Below are positions 45,660 through 56,189 of a DNA stretch of 64,000 bases, piece after piece. The position numbers and the translations under genes were made by a program. The stretch is taken from positions 1-64,000 of the forward strand of contig CANQUJ010000011.1 of assembly GCA_947627005.1 (NCBI GenBank). The letters run 5' to 3'. Origin of the DNA: an uncultured Clostridia bacterium. Lineage in GTDB: Bacteria; Bacillota; Clostridia; Oscillospirales; Ruminococcaceae. Positions within the stretch are counted from its first letter, which is position 1. Each line of letters opens with the position of its first letter. The notes below the pieces were generated by a model, which did no database searches, was not told the DNA's origin, and saw only the letters and a list, made by a program, of their open reading frames with translations.

Positions 45660-46024
45660 TTTTCATACCCCTCTATAAGGCCGTCTCTTTCAAAGGTCAA
45701 AAATCTGTCCCCTCTGTGGGTCAAGAACCCCTCGTCGCCCTCTTCAAAAAGCTTCCATTCGCTTTCGCCGACGCTGAATTCAAGCTCGCCCTCGTCGGTT
45801 TTGAATTTTGCGGTATAAACCTTTTTCCCGAGTCTTATCCCGCTGCCCGAAAATTCGCCGTCGCCGACGGTCTCGGTCTTGCTTAAAACTTCGGCCTTTT
45901 CGGTAGAGATTTTGGTTTTGCTTTTTGAAACAAGGCCGGTTATCGCGGAGACGAGGGCTTTTGCAAATAATGCCAAAACCGCGAAGAACGCCGCCGAAGC
46001 GATAATTTCTTTTAAAACGCTCAT
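45656..46024 (-). CDS. DUF2500-like membrane protein
   Basis: About 122 residues: one N-terminal membrane helix (IASAAFFAVLALFAKAL) and a soluble beta domain with YTAKFKTDEGELEFSVGESEWKLFEEGDEGFLTHRGDRFLTFER, the pattern of DUF2500. Function unknown. The start at 46024 is chosen because it begins at the helix; the frame extends upstream without a ribosome site. Confidence 0.65.
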   Translation of the reverse strand: MSVLKEIIASAAFFAVLALFAKALVSAITGLVSKSKTKISTEKAEVLSKTETVGDGEFSGSGIRLGKKVYTAKFKTDEGELEFSVGESEWKLFEEGDEGFLTHRGDRFLTFERDGLIEGYEK

Positions 46025-46290
46025 ACTCGGGTATATCCTTTCAAAAATTGAGAAGTATATCTTTTGTTGTTCTTTGAATCGCGGCGCGAAAGCCGCCCGC
46101 AAAAATCCGACTTTTATTATTATACCAAATACCTTCGCAACATTCAAGCCTTATTTTTCTGCATGTGACATCTTTTTGTCCGCGAATTTGACAAAGAAAA
46201 TAATACTTACTTTCGGCGCGGAGTATTTTTTATGCCTTCGGCAAAAAATATCGAAGCAGCAAGCTTACCGAAAGGAACGGATTTAAAAAA

Positions 46291-47490
46291 ATGAACAGGT
46301 TTATAAAACGCTTGGCGGGGCTTTTGGCGGCGTTGAGCATATCTTTGATGACTGCGGTGGGGTATTTTTCCGAGGCCCTGCCGGACAGCTATTTCGTCTC
46401 GAAAGAGGGGCTGCCCCGATTGAGCGGAATGGTTAAGCTTATCCCCTCGGCCGACGAGGGCGAGGCCGCGCCCGCAAGCTCTTCCGGGGCGGTTTGCGAA
46501 AGGGCGACGGTATCGCTCTTCGGGATCATACCTATTAAAGACGCGCAGATTAAACGAACCGAGGCGCCGCTTCTGATCCCGGGCGGGTCGCCGGTCGGTA
46601 TAAAGCTTTTGACCGAAGGGGTGGTAGTGGTATCCACCCAAAAGGTGGCGGGAGAGGGCAACCCCGCCGAAGAGGCGGGTATCGAGGCGGGGGACTGTAT
46701 AGTTTCGGCCAACGGCGAAAGGCTTACCTCTTCTAACCGCCTCGCGGAGATAATAATGAACTCTCACGGCGAGAGCATAGCGATGACGGTTCGGCGGGAC
46801 GGCGCCGAATTTAAGGCGAGCCTTACCCCGAAATTCTCCGACTCGGAGGGGACCTTTAAGGCCGGGCTTTGGATAAAAGACAGCTCGGCGGGGGTGGGGA
46901 CTATGACCTTTATAGACCCCGAGACCGGGGCGTTCGGCGCGCTCGGCCACCCCATCTCCGATTCCGAGACCAAAAAGATTCTCCCCCTCGGCTCGGGAGA
47001 GATAGTAGACGTCACCATAACCGGCTGCGACAGGGGAAGTGCGGGCTCGCCGGGCGAGCTTTACGGGACCTTTCTTTCCGGCCTTGCGGCGGGAAATATC
47101 GCGAAAAACTGCGAGCAGGGGATATTCGGAACGCTAAACTATACCGCCGGCCGCGGCAGGGCGATACCGATAGCCTTTAAAACCGAGGTCGAGACCGGCC
47201 CCGCGAGCATTTTGACGACTATCGAGGGCAGCGAGCCGCAGGAATACGGCGTGGTCATTGAAAAAATAAGCCTAAGCGAGGATTCGGACACCAAGAACTT
47301 GGTCCTAAGGGTTACCGACCAAAGGCTTTTAAGCGCCACCGGCGGGATAGTCCAGGGAATGAGCGGCAGTCCGATAATCCAGAACGGAAAGTTAGTCGGC
47401 GCGGTGACCCACGTTTTTGTAAGCGACCCGACTATGGGCTACGGAATATTCATAGAAAATATGTTGAAAGCGGGCGGAGAGCTTAGATAG
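46291..47490 (+). CDS. spoIVB: SpoIVB peptidase (sporulation signalling serine protease)
   Basis: 399 residues: an N-terminal membrane anchor, a PDZ domain (about 110-185, PAEEAGIEAGDCIVSANGERL) and an S55 peptidase domain with His in GALGHPISD and Ser in GGIVQGMSGSPIIQNGKLVGAVTHV. In Bacillus it is made in the forespore and activates pro-sigmaK processing. Its presence indicates a spore-forming lineage. GAAAGGAAC precedes the ATG; a G-type sigma promoter was not identified. Confidence 0.95.
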   Translation: MNRFIKRLAGLLAALSISLMTAVGYFSEALPDSYFVSKEGLPRLSGMVKLIPSADEGEAAPASSSGAVCERATVSLFGIIPIKDAQIKRTEAPLLIPGGSPVGIKLLTEGVVVVSTQKVAGEGNPAEEAGIEAGDCIVSANGERLTSSNRLAEIIMNSHGESIAMTVRRDGAEFKASLTPKFSDSEGTFKAGLWIKDSSAGVGTMTFIDPETGAFGALGHPISDSETKKILPLGSGEIVDVTITGCDRGSAGSPGELYGTFLSGLAAGNIAKNCEQGIFGTLNYTAGRGRAIPIAFKTEVETGPASILTTIEGSEPQEYGVVIEKISLSEDSDTKNLVLRVTDQRLLSATGGIVQGMSGSPIIQNGKLVGAVTHVFVSDPTMGYGIFIENMLKAGGELR

Positions 47491-47504
47491 AAAACCGCCG
47501 GTTT

Positions 47505-47537
47505 CGCCGCCGACTTCGCCTCGGCGGCGGATTTTTA
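47505..47537 (+). terminator. Terminator after spoIVB
   Basis: CCGCCGA (about 47507-47513) pairs with TCGGCGG (47521-47527), followed by CGGATTTTTAAAT. Confidence 0.75.
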
Positions 47538-47556
47538 AATTATTTTCAAAACCCCC

Positions 47557-47585
47557 TTGCCAAGAGGCGGTTAAAATGTTAAAAT
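47557..47585 (+). promoter_or_regulatory. Promoter of the GH94 gene
   Basis: TTGCCA (47557-47562), 17 bases, TAAAAT (47580-47585). Confidence 0.55.
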
Positions 47586-47621
47586 ATACCCGACCGTATT
47601 TTATATATGAGGAGGATTTTT

Positions 47622-50018
47622 ATGCAGTACGGACATTTCGACCTTAAAAACAAAGAATATGTCATCACCCGGCCGGATACCCCCGCCCCTTGGTGCAACT
47701 ATCTCGGCTCGCCCGCCTACGGCGCAATCATCTCTAACAACGCGGGCGGATACAGCTTTGTTCAAAGCGGCGCAAACGGAAGAATCTCGCGCTACCGCTT
47801 TAACTCTATGATGGCTCTTCCGGGCAGATACGTCTATATCCGCGACAATGAGCTTAACGACTATTGGTCCGCGACCTGGCAGCCCGTCGGCAAGCCGCTC
47901 GACGAATACAAATCCGAGGTAAGGCACGGCACCGGCTATTCGGTCATGAGCGCGGAATACAAGGGGATAGCTTCCGAAGTCACCTACTACGTCCCTAACG
48001 GCGCTACATACGAAGTCTGGCGCGCAAAGGTGAAGAACGTTTCGGACAAGCCGAGAAAGCTCTCGGTCTTCGGCTTCCTCGAATTCACCAACGACAACAA
48101 CTACGAGCAGGATCAGGTAAACCTGCAATACACCCTCTTCATCACGAGAACTTCATTCGAGGGCAACCGCGTGATCCAGCACATCAACGAAAACTCCGGG
48201 CGGGACGCTTCCGGCTCTAACCACCGCGAGCGCTTCTTGGGCCTTGCCGGCCAAAAGGTCGACTTCGCCTGCGGAAACCTTGACAGCTTCATCGGCCCAT
48301 ACAGGACCTATTCCAACCCGATTGCGGTCGAGAGCGGCCGCTGCGACGGTTCGATGAACTACAACTCCAACGCCTGCGGCGCTCTTCAATCCGATATAAC
48401 CCTTGCCCCCGGCGAAGAAAAGACCTTTGTCTATATCCTCGGGCAGCGCGACTCAAAGGCTGCGGGTGAGATCATCGCGAAGTATGAGAACACCGCGATC
48501 GTCGACTCCGAAGTCGAAGAGCTTCGCTCATACTGGCACGAAAAACTTGAGCACTTCGAGATCGAGACCCCCTCGGACGAGTTCAACAATATGATAAACG
48601 TCTGGAACGCCTATCAGTGCTTCATCACATTTACTTGGTCGAGAGCGGCCTCGCTCATCTACTGCGGCCTCAGAAACGGCTACGGCTACCGCGACACCGT
48701 CCAGGACATTCAGGGAATTATCCACCTCGACCCGGAGATGGCGGCGGACAAGATCAGATTTATGATCTCTGCGCAGGTCGACAACGGCGGCGGCCTCCCG
48801 CTCGTCAAATTCAACCACAACGCGGGCCACGAAGACACGCCCGACCAGCCCTCATACGTTCAGGCGACGGGGCACCCGTCATACCGCGCGGACGACGCGC
48901 TGTGGCTCTTCCCGACGGTTTATAAGTATATCGGCGAGAGCGGAAACATCGGCTTTTTGGACGAAGTCATCGTCTATGCCAACGGCGGGGAAGACACCGT
49001 CTACGACCACCTTAAGAGGGCGATAAACTTCTCGATGGAGCGCCTCGGCGCACACGATATGCCTGCGGGGCTTCACGCCGACTGGAACGACTGCCTGCGC
49101 CTCGGCGCAAAGGGCGAATCCACCTTTGTCGCGTTCCAGCTCTACTATGCGATGAGCCTTATGAGAGACTGGGCGAAGGGCAGAGGGGACGACAAATACA
49201 TCGCCTATCTCGACGACGTACAGTCCAAGCTCGGCGCTTCGCTTGAAAAATGCTGGGACGAAGACAGATTTATCCGCGGTATCCGCGAGGACGGCGTAGT
49301 AGTCGGCGCGAAGAAAGACCCCGAGGCCAATATGTGGCTTAACCCGCAGAGCTGGTCGGTTATTTCGGGCTTCGCCGGAAAAGAGCGCGGAAATATCGCG
49401 ATGGAGAGCGTTCACAGAATCTTGAACACCAAATACGGCGTAAAGCTTCTTGAACCGCCCTATGTCGACCACTACTTCGACGGCGCTTTAATGCACATCT
49501 TCAACCCCGACACCAAGGAGAACGGCGGAATTTTCTCGCAGTCGCAGGGCTGGGCAATCCTCGCCGAATCCCTTTTGGGCAACGGCAACCGCGCCTTTGA
49601 ATACTTCACCGAAAGCTCGCCCGCGACTATGAACGACAAGGCAGAGATACGCGTCATCGAGCCCTATGTTCACGGCCAGTTCGTCGAATCCACCCGCTCG
49701 CCTTATGAGGGCAGGGCGCATGTCCACTGGCTTACCGGCACCGGCTCGACGGTTATGGTCGGCTGCGTAGAGGGTATATGCGGAATGAGACCTAACGCCG
49801 AGGGCCTGATCATAAGCCCCGCTATCCCCTCAAGCTGGAGCGGCATGAAGATGAAAAAGCTCTTCAGGGGCAAAAAGCTTAACATAACCGTCGACAATTC
49901 GGCCCACGTCGAATCCGGCGTTAAAGAGCTTTGGCTCAACGGCGAAAGGCTTGAAGGCGAGCTTGTTCCCGCCGCAAAGCTTAAAGAAGAAAACGAAATT
50001 AAAGTAGTTTTGGGATAA
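47622..50018 (+). CDS. cbpA: GH94 cellobiose phosphorylase
   Basis: 798 residues, close to the 810-820 of known cellobiose phosphorylases. MQYGHFDLKNKEYVITRPDTPAPW is a typical start. DWNDCLRLG places the general acid at D490, the same number as in the Cellvibrio (Cellulomonas) gilvus enzyme. It splits cellobiose with phosphate to glucose 1-phosphate and glucose in the cytoplasm, feeding on GH5 products. ATG 47622 has GAGGAGG upstream. Cellodextrin or other beta-glucobiose specificity cannot be excluded. Confidence 0.9.
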   Translation: MQYGHFDLKNKEYVITRPDTPAPWCNYLGSPAYGAIISNNAGGYSFVQSGANGRISRYRFNSMMALPGRYVYIRDNELNDYWSATWQPVGKPLDEYKSEVRHGTGYSVMSAEYKGIASEVTYYVPNGATYEVWRAKVKNVSDKPRKLSVFGFLEFTNDNNYEQDQVNLQYTLFITRTSFEGNRVIQHINENSGRDASGSNHRERFLGLAGQKVDFACGNLDSFIGPYRTYSNPIAVESGRCDGSMNYNSNACGALQSDITLAPGEEKTFVYILGQRDSKAAGEIIAKYENTAIVDSEVEELRSYWHEKLEHFEIETPSDEFNNMINVWNAYQCFITFTWSRAASLIYCGLRNGYGYRDTVQDIQGIIHLDPEMAADKIRFMISAQVDNGGGLPLVKFNHNAGHEDTPDQPSYVQATGHPSYRADDALWLFPTVYKYIGESGNIGFLDEVIVYANGGEDTVYDHLKRAINFSMERLGAHDMPAGLHADWNDCLRLGAKGESTFVAFQLYYAMSLMRDWAKGRGDDKYIAYLDDVQSKLGASLEKCWDEDRFIRGIREDGVVVGAKKDPEANMWLNPQSWSVISGFAGKERGNIAMESVHRILNTKYGVKLLEPPYVDHYFDGALMHIFNPDTKENGGIFSQSQGWAILAESLLGNGNRAFEYFTESSPATMNDKAEIRVIEPYVHGQFVESTRSPYEGRAHVHWLTGTGSTVMVGCVEGICGMRPNAEGLIISPAIPSSWSGMKMKKLFRGKKLNITVDNSAHVESGVKELWLNGERLEGELVPAAKLKEENEIKVVLG

Positions 50019-50033
50019 TTTTTATAAACGCGG

Positions 50034-50064
50034 TCGGTCGGGCAGTCGCCCGGCCGATTTTGCG
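50034..50064 (+). terminator. Terminator after GH94
   Basis: TCGGTCGGGC pairs with GCCCGGCCGA across AGTC, followed by TTTTGC. Confidence 0.7.
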
Positions 50065-50107
50065 CGGAAGAAGATTTTATAATTGCGCCGAAAATATCCG
50101 AAATCGG

Positions 50108-50135
50108 TTGACTTTTCGCAATTCGGTGCTATAAT
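50108..50135 (+). promoter_or_regulatory. Promoter of the AraC-type regulator gene
   Basis: TTGACT (50108-50113), 16 bases, TATAAT (50130-50135). Confidence 0.7.
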
Positions 50136-50201
50136 AAATCGCAAGCGAATGTTTAAATCCCGGCGCGAAATATGCGCCTTTTCCGAGAGAAGGCTGTCAT
50201 A

Positions 50202-51074
50202 ATGTCAGAAGCTCCTTTGGTCTCGATGGACTACCCCGTAATGTGCTATTCGCGAAGCACCACCCCCGGAATACAGGGCGACGGCGACGTTCCGTTTCAT
50301 CGGCACGACGGATACGAGTTCTATCTTTTTTTGGGCGGAAATATCTCTTTCTACGTCGGCGAGGCCGCATACTACCCCGTAAGGGGGGATCTTTTTATCC
50401 TCGCGCCGGAGCTTTCGCACCGCGCCATAAGCCGGGGCGAGCAGCAATACGACCGCTTTATCGTCAATTTAAGAAAAGACCGTATGACCGACTTTTTGGC
50501 CTCTAACGCCGACCTCGCCAAAAGCTTCGAGCCGGCAGAGCCCCAGCCTTTCAGAAGAATAAAGCTTTCGGCCGACGGCTTTGACGAATATCTTTCGATA
50601 ATAGAAAAGCTATCTTCGGCGGTGTATCTAAGGCTTCCCTGCGACGACCTTTTGGTCGAGGCGTATCTTACCGAGCTGCTGGTACTTATAAGCCGCCAGC
50701 TCGAGCAAAGCCCCGAATCCTACGGCGGCGGCGCCGTACCGAGCATAGTCACCGAAGTCAAAAGCTATGTTATAGAGCACCTTTCGGAGCAGATCTCGCT
50801 TGAAGACCTTTCAAAGAAGTTTTATTTCAACGGAAAATACATCAGCGCGACCTTTAAGAAGTACACCGGAATGACCCTGCGCTCATATATCCTCGACCAG
50901 AGGATAATGTTTGCAAAGCGCCTTTTAAGAGAGGGCAGCAACGTCTCGGAGGCCTGCTATCACTCCGGATTTTCCGACTATACCAACTTTATAAGAAGCT
51001 TTACCAGATACGTCGGAATGTCGCCGGGGAAGTATTCGCGCTGCGCGAGGGCGGGCAACGCCGGGAAATACTGA
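50202..51074 (+). CDS. AraC family transcriptional regulator with cupin sensor domain
   Basis: About 290 residues. The N-terminal cupin shows VPFHRHDGYEFYLFLGGNISFYV; the C-terminal double HTH shows ISLEDLSKKFYFNGKYISATFKKYTGMTL and VSEACYHSGFSDYTNFIRSFTRYVGMSPGKY. It likely senses a sugar and regulates nearby carbohydrate genes such as GH94, just upstream. ATG 50202 is preferred (GAGAAGG upstream). Confidence 0.9.
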   Translation: MSEAPLVSMDYPVMCYSRSTTPGIQGDGDVPFHRHDGYEFYLFLGGNISFYVGEAAYYPVRGDLFILAPELSHRAISRGEQQYDRFIVNLRKDRMTDFLASNADLAKSFEPAEPQPFRRIKLSADGFDEYLSIIEKLSSAVYLRLPCDDLLVEAYLTELLVLISRQLEQSPESYGGGAVPSIVTEVKSYVIEHLSEQISLEDLSKKFYFNGKYISATFKKYTGMTLRSYILDQRIMFAKRLLREGSNVSEACYHSGFSDYTNFIRSFTRYVGMSPGKYSRCARAGNAGKY

Positions 51075-51110
51075 TTAGAAGTTAGAAGATAGAAGTTAGA
51101 AGTTAGAAGA
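51073..51110. repeat. AGAAGTTAGAAG simple repeat
   Basis: Five or so copies of TTAGAAG(A/T) in tandem just after the AraC gene, the reverse complement of the CTTCTAACTTCTAA tracts elsewhere in the window. Confidence 0.7.
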
Positions 51111-51158
51111 TTAGCGGCGCGGCTGCGCAATATAAAATAATTTGACTGGAGTCGTAAT

Positions 51159-52748
51159 ATGGCTGATTTTATAAACGAAATAAACCGCCGGCGGACTTTT
51201 GCGATAATCTCTCACCCGGACGCCGGCAAGACCACCCTTACCGAAAAGCTTCTTTTATACGGCGGGGCTATCGCGCTCGCGGGGTCGGTCAAAGGCAAGA
51301 AAAACGACCGCCACGCAGTCTCGGACTGGATGGAGATAGAAAAACAGCGCGGAATTTCGGTCACGAGCTCGGTCATGCAGTTTGAATACGGCGGCTGCTG
51401 CATAAATATTCTCGACACCCCCGGTCACCAAGATTTTTCGGAAGACACCTATCGAACCCTTATGGCCGTAGACTCTGCGGTTATGGTAATCGACGCGGCG
51501 AAAGGGGTCGAGAATCAGACGAGAAAGCTCTTTAAAGTCTGCGTAATGCGGCATATACCTATATTCACATTTATAAACAAGCTCGACCGCGACGCGAAAA
51601 ACCCATTCGATCTGATGTCCGAGATAGAAGACGAGCTCGGGATATCCACCTATCCGATGAACTTTCCTATCGGCAGCGGGGTGGATTTTAAAGGGGTATA
51701 CGACAGGGCGAGCAAGAGGATTTTAAGCTACGAGCGGGGCGACGGCAGCCGCGAGATCGAGGCGATAGAGGCGGATATAAACGACCCTTCGCTCGACTCG
51801 CTTATAGGTTCGCAGAATCGGCTTCAGCTTATCGAAGACGTCGAGCTTTTGGACGGCGCCGGCGGCGATCTCGATATGAAAGAGGTCTCGGCGGGGCGGC
51901 TTTCGCCGGTCTTCTTCGGCTCGGCGCTTAACAATTTCGGGGTAGAGCCATTTTTAAAAAGCTTTATTGAGATGAGCCCCGGCCCTTTGCCGAGGGAGTG
52001 CGAGGGCGGGATAGTCGAACCGACCGACCCGGCGTTTTCGGCCTTTGTATTTAAAATCCAGGCGAATATGAACAAGGCCCACCGCGACCGCCTTACGTTT
52101 ATGCGTATCTGCTCCGGCAAGTTCGAGCGGGATATGGAAGTCGTCCATATTCAGGGCGACGGCAAAAAAATGCGCCTTTCGCAGCCCCAGCAGATGATGG
52201 CGGACAGCCGCGAGATCATCGAAGAAGCCTACGCGGGCGACATTATCGGCGTCTTCGACCCGGGCGTTTTCTCGATAGGCGACACCGTCTGCGCAGTCGG
52301 AAAAAACATCAAGTTCGAGGGGATACCCACCTTCGCGCCCGAGCATTTCGCACGGATACGGCACAAAGACACTATGAAGCGCAAACAGTTCGTCAAGGGC
52401 GCGACCCAGATCGCCCAAGAGGGCGCGATACAAATCTTCCGCGAGCCGGATACCGGTATGGAAGAGGTAATAGTCGGGGTGGTCGGTATGCTCCAGTTCG
52501 ACGTATTCGAGCACCGAATGAGGACGGAATACAACGTCGAAATCATCAACGAGGGCCTGCCGTATCAGTATATCCGCTGGATCGACAACGAGGATATCGA
52601 CCCGAAAAAGCTTAACCTAAGCTCCGACACCAAGATAGTTCAAGACTTTAAGAACAACTATCTTTTGCTGTTTACAAGCGAGTGGAACATCCGCTGGGCG
52701 CTTGAAAAGAACGACGGCCTCTCGCTCTCGGAGTTCAATAAAAACTGA
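51159..52748 (+). CDS. prfC: Peptide chain release factor 3
   Basis: 529 residues. The GTPase motifs SHPDAGKTT, DTPGHQDFSEDT and NKLDR are followed by RF3-type domains (GAIQIFREPDTGMEEVIVGVVGMLQFDVFEHRM). It recycles RF1/RF2 from the ribosome after termination. It is flanked upstream by AGAAGTTAGAAG repeats. Confidence 0.96.
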   Translation: MADFINEINRRRTFAIISHPDAGKTTLTEKLLLYGGAIALAGSVKGKKNDRHAVSDWMEIEKQRGISVTSSVMQFEYGGCCINILDTPGHQDFSEDTYRTLMAVDSAVMVIDAAKGVENQTRKLFKVCVMRHIPIFTFINKLDRDAKNPFDLMSEIEDELGISTYPMNFPIGSGVDFKGVYDRASKRILSYERGDGSREIEAIEADINDPSLDSLIGSQNRLQLIEDVELLDGAGGDLDMKEVSAGRLSPVFFGSALNNFGVEPFLKSFIEMSPGPLPRECEGGIVEPTDPAFSAFVFKIQANMNKAHRDRLTFMRICSGKFERDMEVVHIQGDGKKMRLSQPQQMMADSREIIEEAYAGDIIGVFDPGVFSIGDTVCAVGKNIKFEGIPTFAPEHFARIRHKDTMKRKQFVKGATQIAQEGAIQIFREPDTGMEEVIVGVVGMLQFDVFEHRMRTEYNVEIINEGLPYQYIRWIDNEDIDPKKLNLSSDTKIVQDFKNNYLLLFTSEWNIRWALEKNDGLSLSEFNKN

Positions 52749-52798
52749 CCCCGCGGAAAACTTCAAAAAATTCGTGTAAAATTCGTGTTAGAAATAAT

Positions 52799-52824
52799 AA
52801 AGCCCCTTAATCAAGGGGCTTTTG
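52799..52824 (+). terminator. Terminator of prfC
   Basis: AGCCCCTT (52801-52808), AATC, AAGGGGCT (52813-52820), TTTTG. Confidence 0.9.
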
Positions 52825-52829
52825 CGTTG

Positions 52830-53250
52830 GCAAAATGCGGTGTAAATTTTAGCGGAAATAGTTTCAGCGCAGTTCAAAAAACCGCGAAAAGTTGGTAGCG
52901 CCGCGGAGCCGTCGTGAGCGCGCTTGCAAGCGAACAGGCGAAGCAAGCGTGACTTTTCGCGGAAGAGGCGGAAAAAGAAGCGCTGCTTTTAGCCGCTCGC
53001 ACTTCGCGGGCATATCTGCCCGCCCTGCTCGTGCTTGCGGAAAAGCAATCGCATCTTTGCGCGGAGCGAGTGAAGCGGCAATTATAAAAAATAAACGCCC
53101 CGCTTGCCGCAAGCGATATGGGGCTTGCGAATAGGGACCCCCGAAAATGCGAAGCATTTTTGGGGAAAAGGAGCGGCAGCCCGTCAAGCGAAGCCGCGAT
53201 TTGCAAATTATTTTATAAGGCAAATCGCGGCGAGCCAAAAGGGCTCGCCG
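52830..53250. other. Intergenic region of hairpins between prfC and tRNA-Val
   Basis: No gene is supported. It holds GC-rich inverted repeats, among them CCCCCGAAAATGC/GCATTTTTGGGG (about 53139-53165), GCCGCGATTTGC with GGCAAATCGCGGC (53192-53233), and CGGCGAGCC/GGGCTCGCCG (53228-53251) directly behind the tRNA 3' end on the minus strand, which may act as its terminator. Codon-like frames here disagree in every reading. Confidence 0.5.
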
Positions 53251-53255
53251 CGACG

Positions 53256-53332
53256 TGGTGGAAGCTGGCGGGCTCGAACCGCCGACCTCCTGCGTGTGAA
53301 GCAGGCGCTCTGACCGGCTGAGCTAAGTTTCC
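53256..53332 (-). tRNA. tRNA-Val (CAC)
   Basis: On the minus strand the 77-base gene starts GGAAACTTAGCTCAG, has the anticodon stem-loop CCTGC-TTCACAC-GCAGG with anticodon CAC, the T-loop GGTTCGAGCC, and ends AGCTTCC-A-CCA. The acceptor stem has one A-C mismatch. Confidence 0.93.
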
Positions 53333-53383
53333 GCGCCGGAAAGTTCTTCTAAAGTATATACCCTTTTTTCGGTTTTGTCAAGG

Positions 53384-53412
53384 TTGACAAGAGGGGATAT
53401 TTGTGAGATAAT
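53384..53412 (+). promoter_or_regulatory. Promoter of the tgt unit
   Basis: TTGACA (53384-53389), 17 bases, GATAAT (53407-53412), upstream of the small membrane protein and tgt. Confidence 0.7.
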
Positions 53413-53437
53413 CATAAAAAAAGAGAGGAGCGGGAAA

Positions 53438-53791
53438 ATGTCTTTAAAGCGCGACCTTAAGGTATTGGCCGAATTTTCCGAAAACCCATACGAAGCCAAA
53501 TACCGCCCGGATAAAGAGATGAATCGACTCTACGCCGGCCTGTTGATAACTCTGCCGATATTCCTCGGGTTCTGCTGCCAGTTCTATATTCTGATCTCCG
53601 CCCCGATCTTTATCTATTGGATAGTCATATACGTCCGTGCGGCGGAATATTGGAAAGAGCTCGGAAGAAAGCTTCGGTGGTATATAATCCCGGTCGTTTT
53701 TGTCGCGCTGTTCGGGATATATCTCGCTTTAAGCCAAAATCTCGTTCATCTGATCGGCTGGTTTATCTCAAACTTTGTTTTTTACAGATAG
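53438..53791 (+). CDS. Small membrane protein upstream of tgt
   Basis: 117 residues: a charged N-terminal third (DLKVLAEFSENPYEAKYRPDKEMNR) and three membrane helices. No family recognised. ATG 53438 has GAGGAG upstream. Only 7 bases separate it from tgt, so they share a transcript. Confidence 0.65.
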   Translation: MSLKRDLKVLAEFSENPYEAKYRPDKEMNRLYAGLLITLPIFLGFCCQFYILISAPIFIYWIVIYVRAAEYWKELGRKLRWYIIPVVFVALFGIYLALSQNLVHLIGWFISNFVFYR

Positions 53792-53795
53792 GTGA

Positions 53796-54935
<1,140 letters not shown>

Positions 54936-54964
54936 CCTTCTTTCCGCCCGAATAAGGGTATTTT

Positions 54965-55534
54965 ATGGCGCTTTTTGAAGTTTTTTTGATCGGCCTCGGC
55001 CTTGCGGCCGACGCTTTCGCGGTATCCGTCACAAACGGCATGTGCCGAAGCGGCAAAACCGCCTGTATCGCCTTGGCGTGCGGGGTCTGCTTCGGGGCGT
55101 TCCAGGGGCTTATGCCCGCGCTCGGATACGCCCTGGGCTCTACCTTTGCAAGCTATATCGAGCGGTTCGACCATATCGTCGCGCTGGTTCTTCTTTGCTA
55201 TATCGGCGGAAAGATGGTTATAGACAGCTTTAAGAAAGAAAGCGGCGGCGCCTCTTCCGGCCCGCTGAAGCTTACGGAGCTTGCGCTTCAAGGCGTCGCG
55301 ACTTCTATCGACGCCCTCGCGGTCGGCGTTTCTTTCGCCGCGCTTATGCCTTTAAGCGATATGGCGGTCTCTGCCGCAGTGATCGCGGGAACGACCTTTA
55401 TTATCTCCGCGGCCGGGGCTTTCGTCGGCAAAAAATTCGGCGACTTTTTAAACAGCAAGGCCCAGCTTATCGGCGGGCTTATACTTATCGCGATAGGGGT
55501 GAAGATCTTTGTCGAACACACTTTCTTCCAATAA
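54965..55534 (+). CDS. mntP: Manganese efflux pump MntP
   Basis: 189 residues with six membrane helices. Two-fold repeated motifs GLAADAFAVSVTNG and VATSIDALAVGVSFA contain the conserved Asp residues of the MntP family, which exports Mn2+. Its end overlaps the gph start by 26 bases. Confidence 0.93.
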   Translation: MALFEVFLIGLGLAADAFAVSVTNGMCRSGKTACIALACGVCFGAFQGLMPALGYALGSTFASYIERFDHIVALVLLCYIGGKMVIDSFKKESGGASSGPLKLTELALQGVATSIDALAVGVSFAALMPLSDMAVSAAVIAGTTFIISAAGAFVGKKFGDFLNSKAQLIGGLILIAIGVKIFVEHTFFQ

Positions 55535-56189
55535 ATACGACCTCATCGTTTTCGACCTCGACGGAACGATTTTGGACACGATAGCCGACCTTAGCGATTC
55601 GGTCTGCTTCGCTCTTAAAGAAAACGGCTTTCCGCCGAGGACCGAAGAAGAGGTAAAAAGCTTCGTCGGCAACGGAGTTTTAAAGCTTATCGAGCGCGCC
55701 CTGCCCGACGGCGCAAAAGACCCGGAGACCGTAAAGCGGGTATACGACTGCTTCAATACAAGATACGCCGAGCACTATGCCGACAAAACCCGCCCTTACT
55801 GCGGAATGGCAGAGCTTTTAAAAAGCCTTAAGGCCGCGGGGTATAAGCTTGCGGTGCTCTCTAATAAGCCGGACAAGTTTACAAAAGAGCTCATCGAAAA
55901 ATTCTACGGCGGGCTCTTCGATATAGTCGAGGGGAGCGGGGAGAATACGCCCCGAAAGCCCGACCCAACCGGCGAACTTAACATAATTGCCCGGCTCGGG
56001 GCTTCACCCGAAAAAACGGTTCATATCGGGGATTCGGACACCGACGTTATGACCGCGAAAAATTCCGGCGCCGCACTTATCGCCTGCTCTTGGGGGTATC
56101 GTTCGAGGGAGACGCTTGAAAAAGCCGGGGCTAAGCTCATCGCAGACAGCGTGGAGGAGCTCGGAAAAATTTTTTTAGAAAACAGTTGA
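55509..56189 (+). CDS. gph: Phosphoglycolate phosphatase-like HAD hydrolase
   Basis: 226 residues with HAD motif I IVFDLDGTILDT, motif II VLSNKP, the Lys in PRKPDP and motif IV IGDSDTDVMTAKNSG. It removes phosphate from phosphoglycolate or a similar small molecule. TTG 55509 is the start, with AGGGGTG upstream, inside the end of mntP. Confidence 0.85.
   Translation: MSNTLSSNKYDLIVFDLDGTILDTIADLSDSVCFALKENGFPPRTEEEVKSFVGNGVLKLIERALPDGAKDPETVKRVYDCFNTRYAEHYADKTRPYCGMAELLKSLKAAGYKLAVLSNKPDKFTKELIEKFYGGLFDIVEGSGENTPRKPDPTGELNIIARLGASPEKTVHIGDSDTDVMTAKNSGAALIACSWGYRSRETLEKAGAKLIADSVEELGKIFLENS

Noticed and set aside
46207-46950. 247-codon minus-strand frame near spoIVB
   Set aside because: Overlaps SpoIVB coding sequence; composition typical of a shadow.
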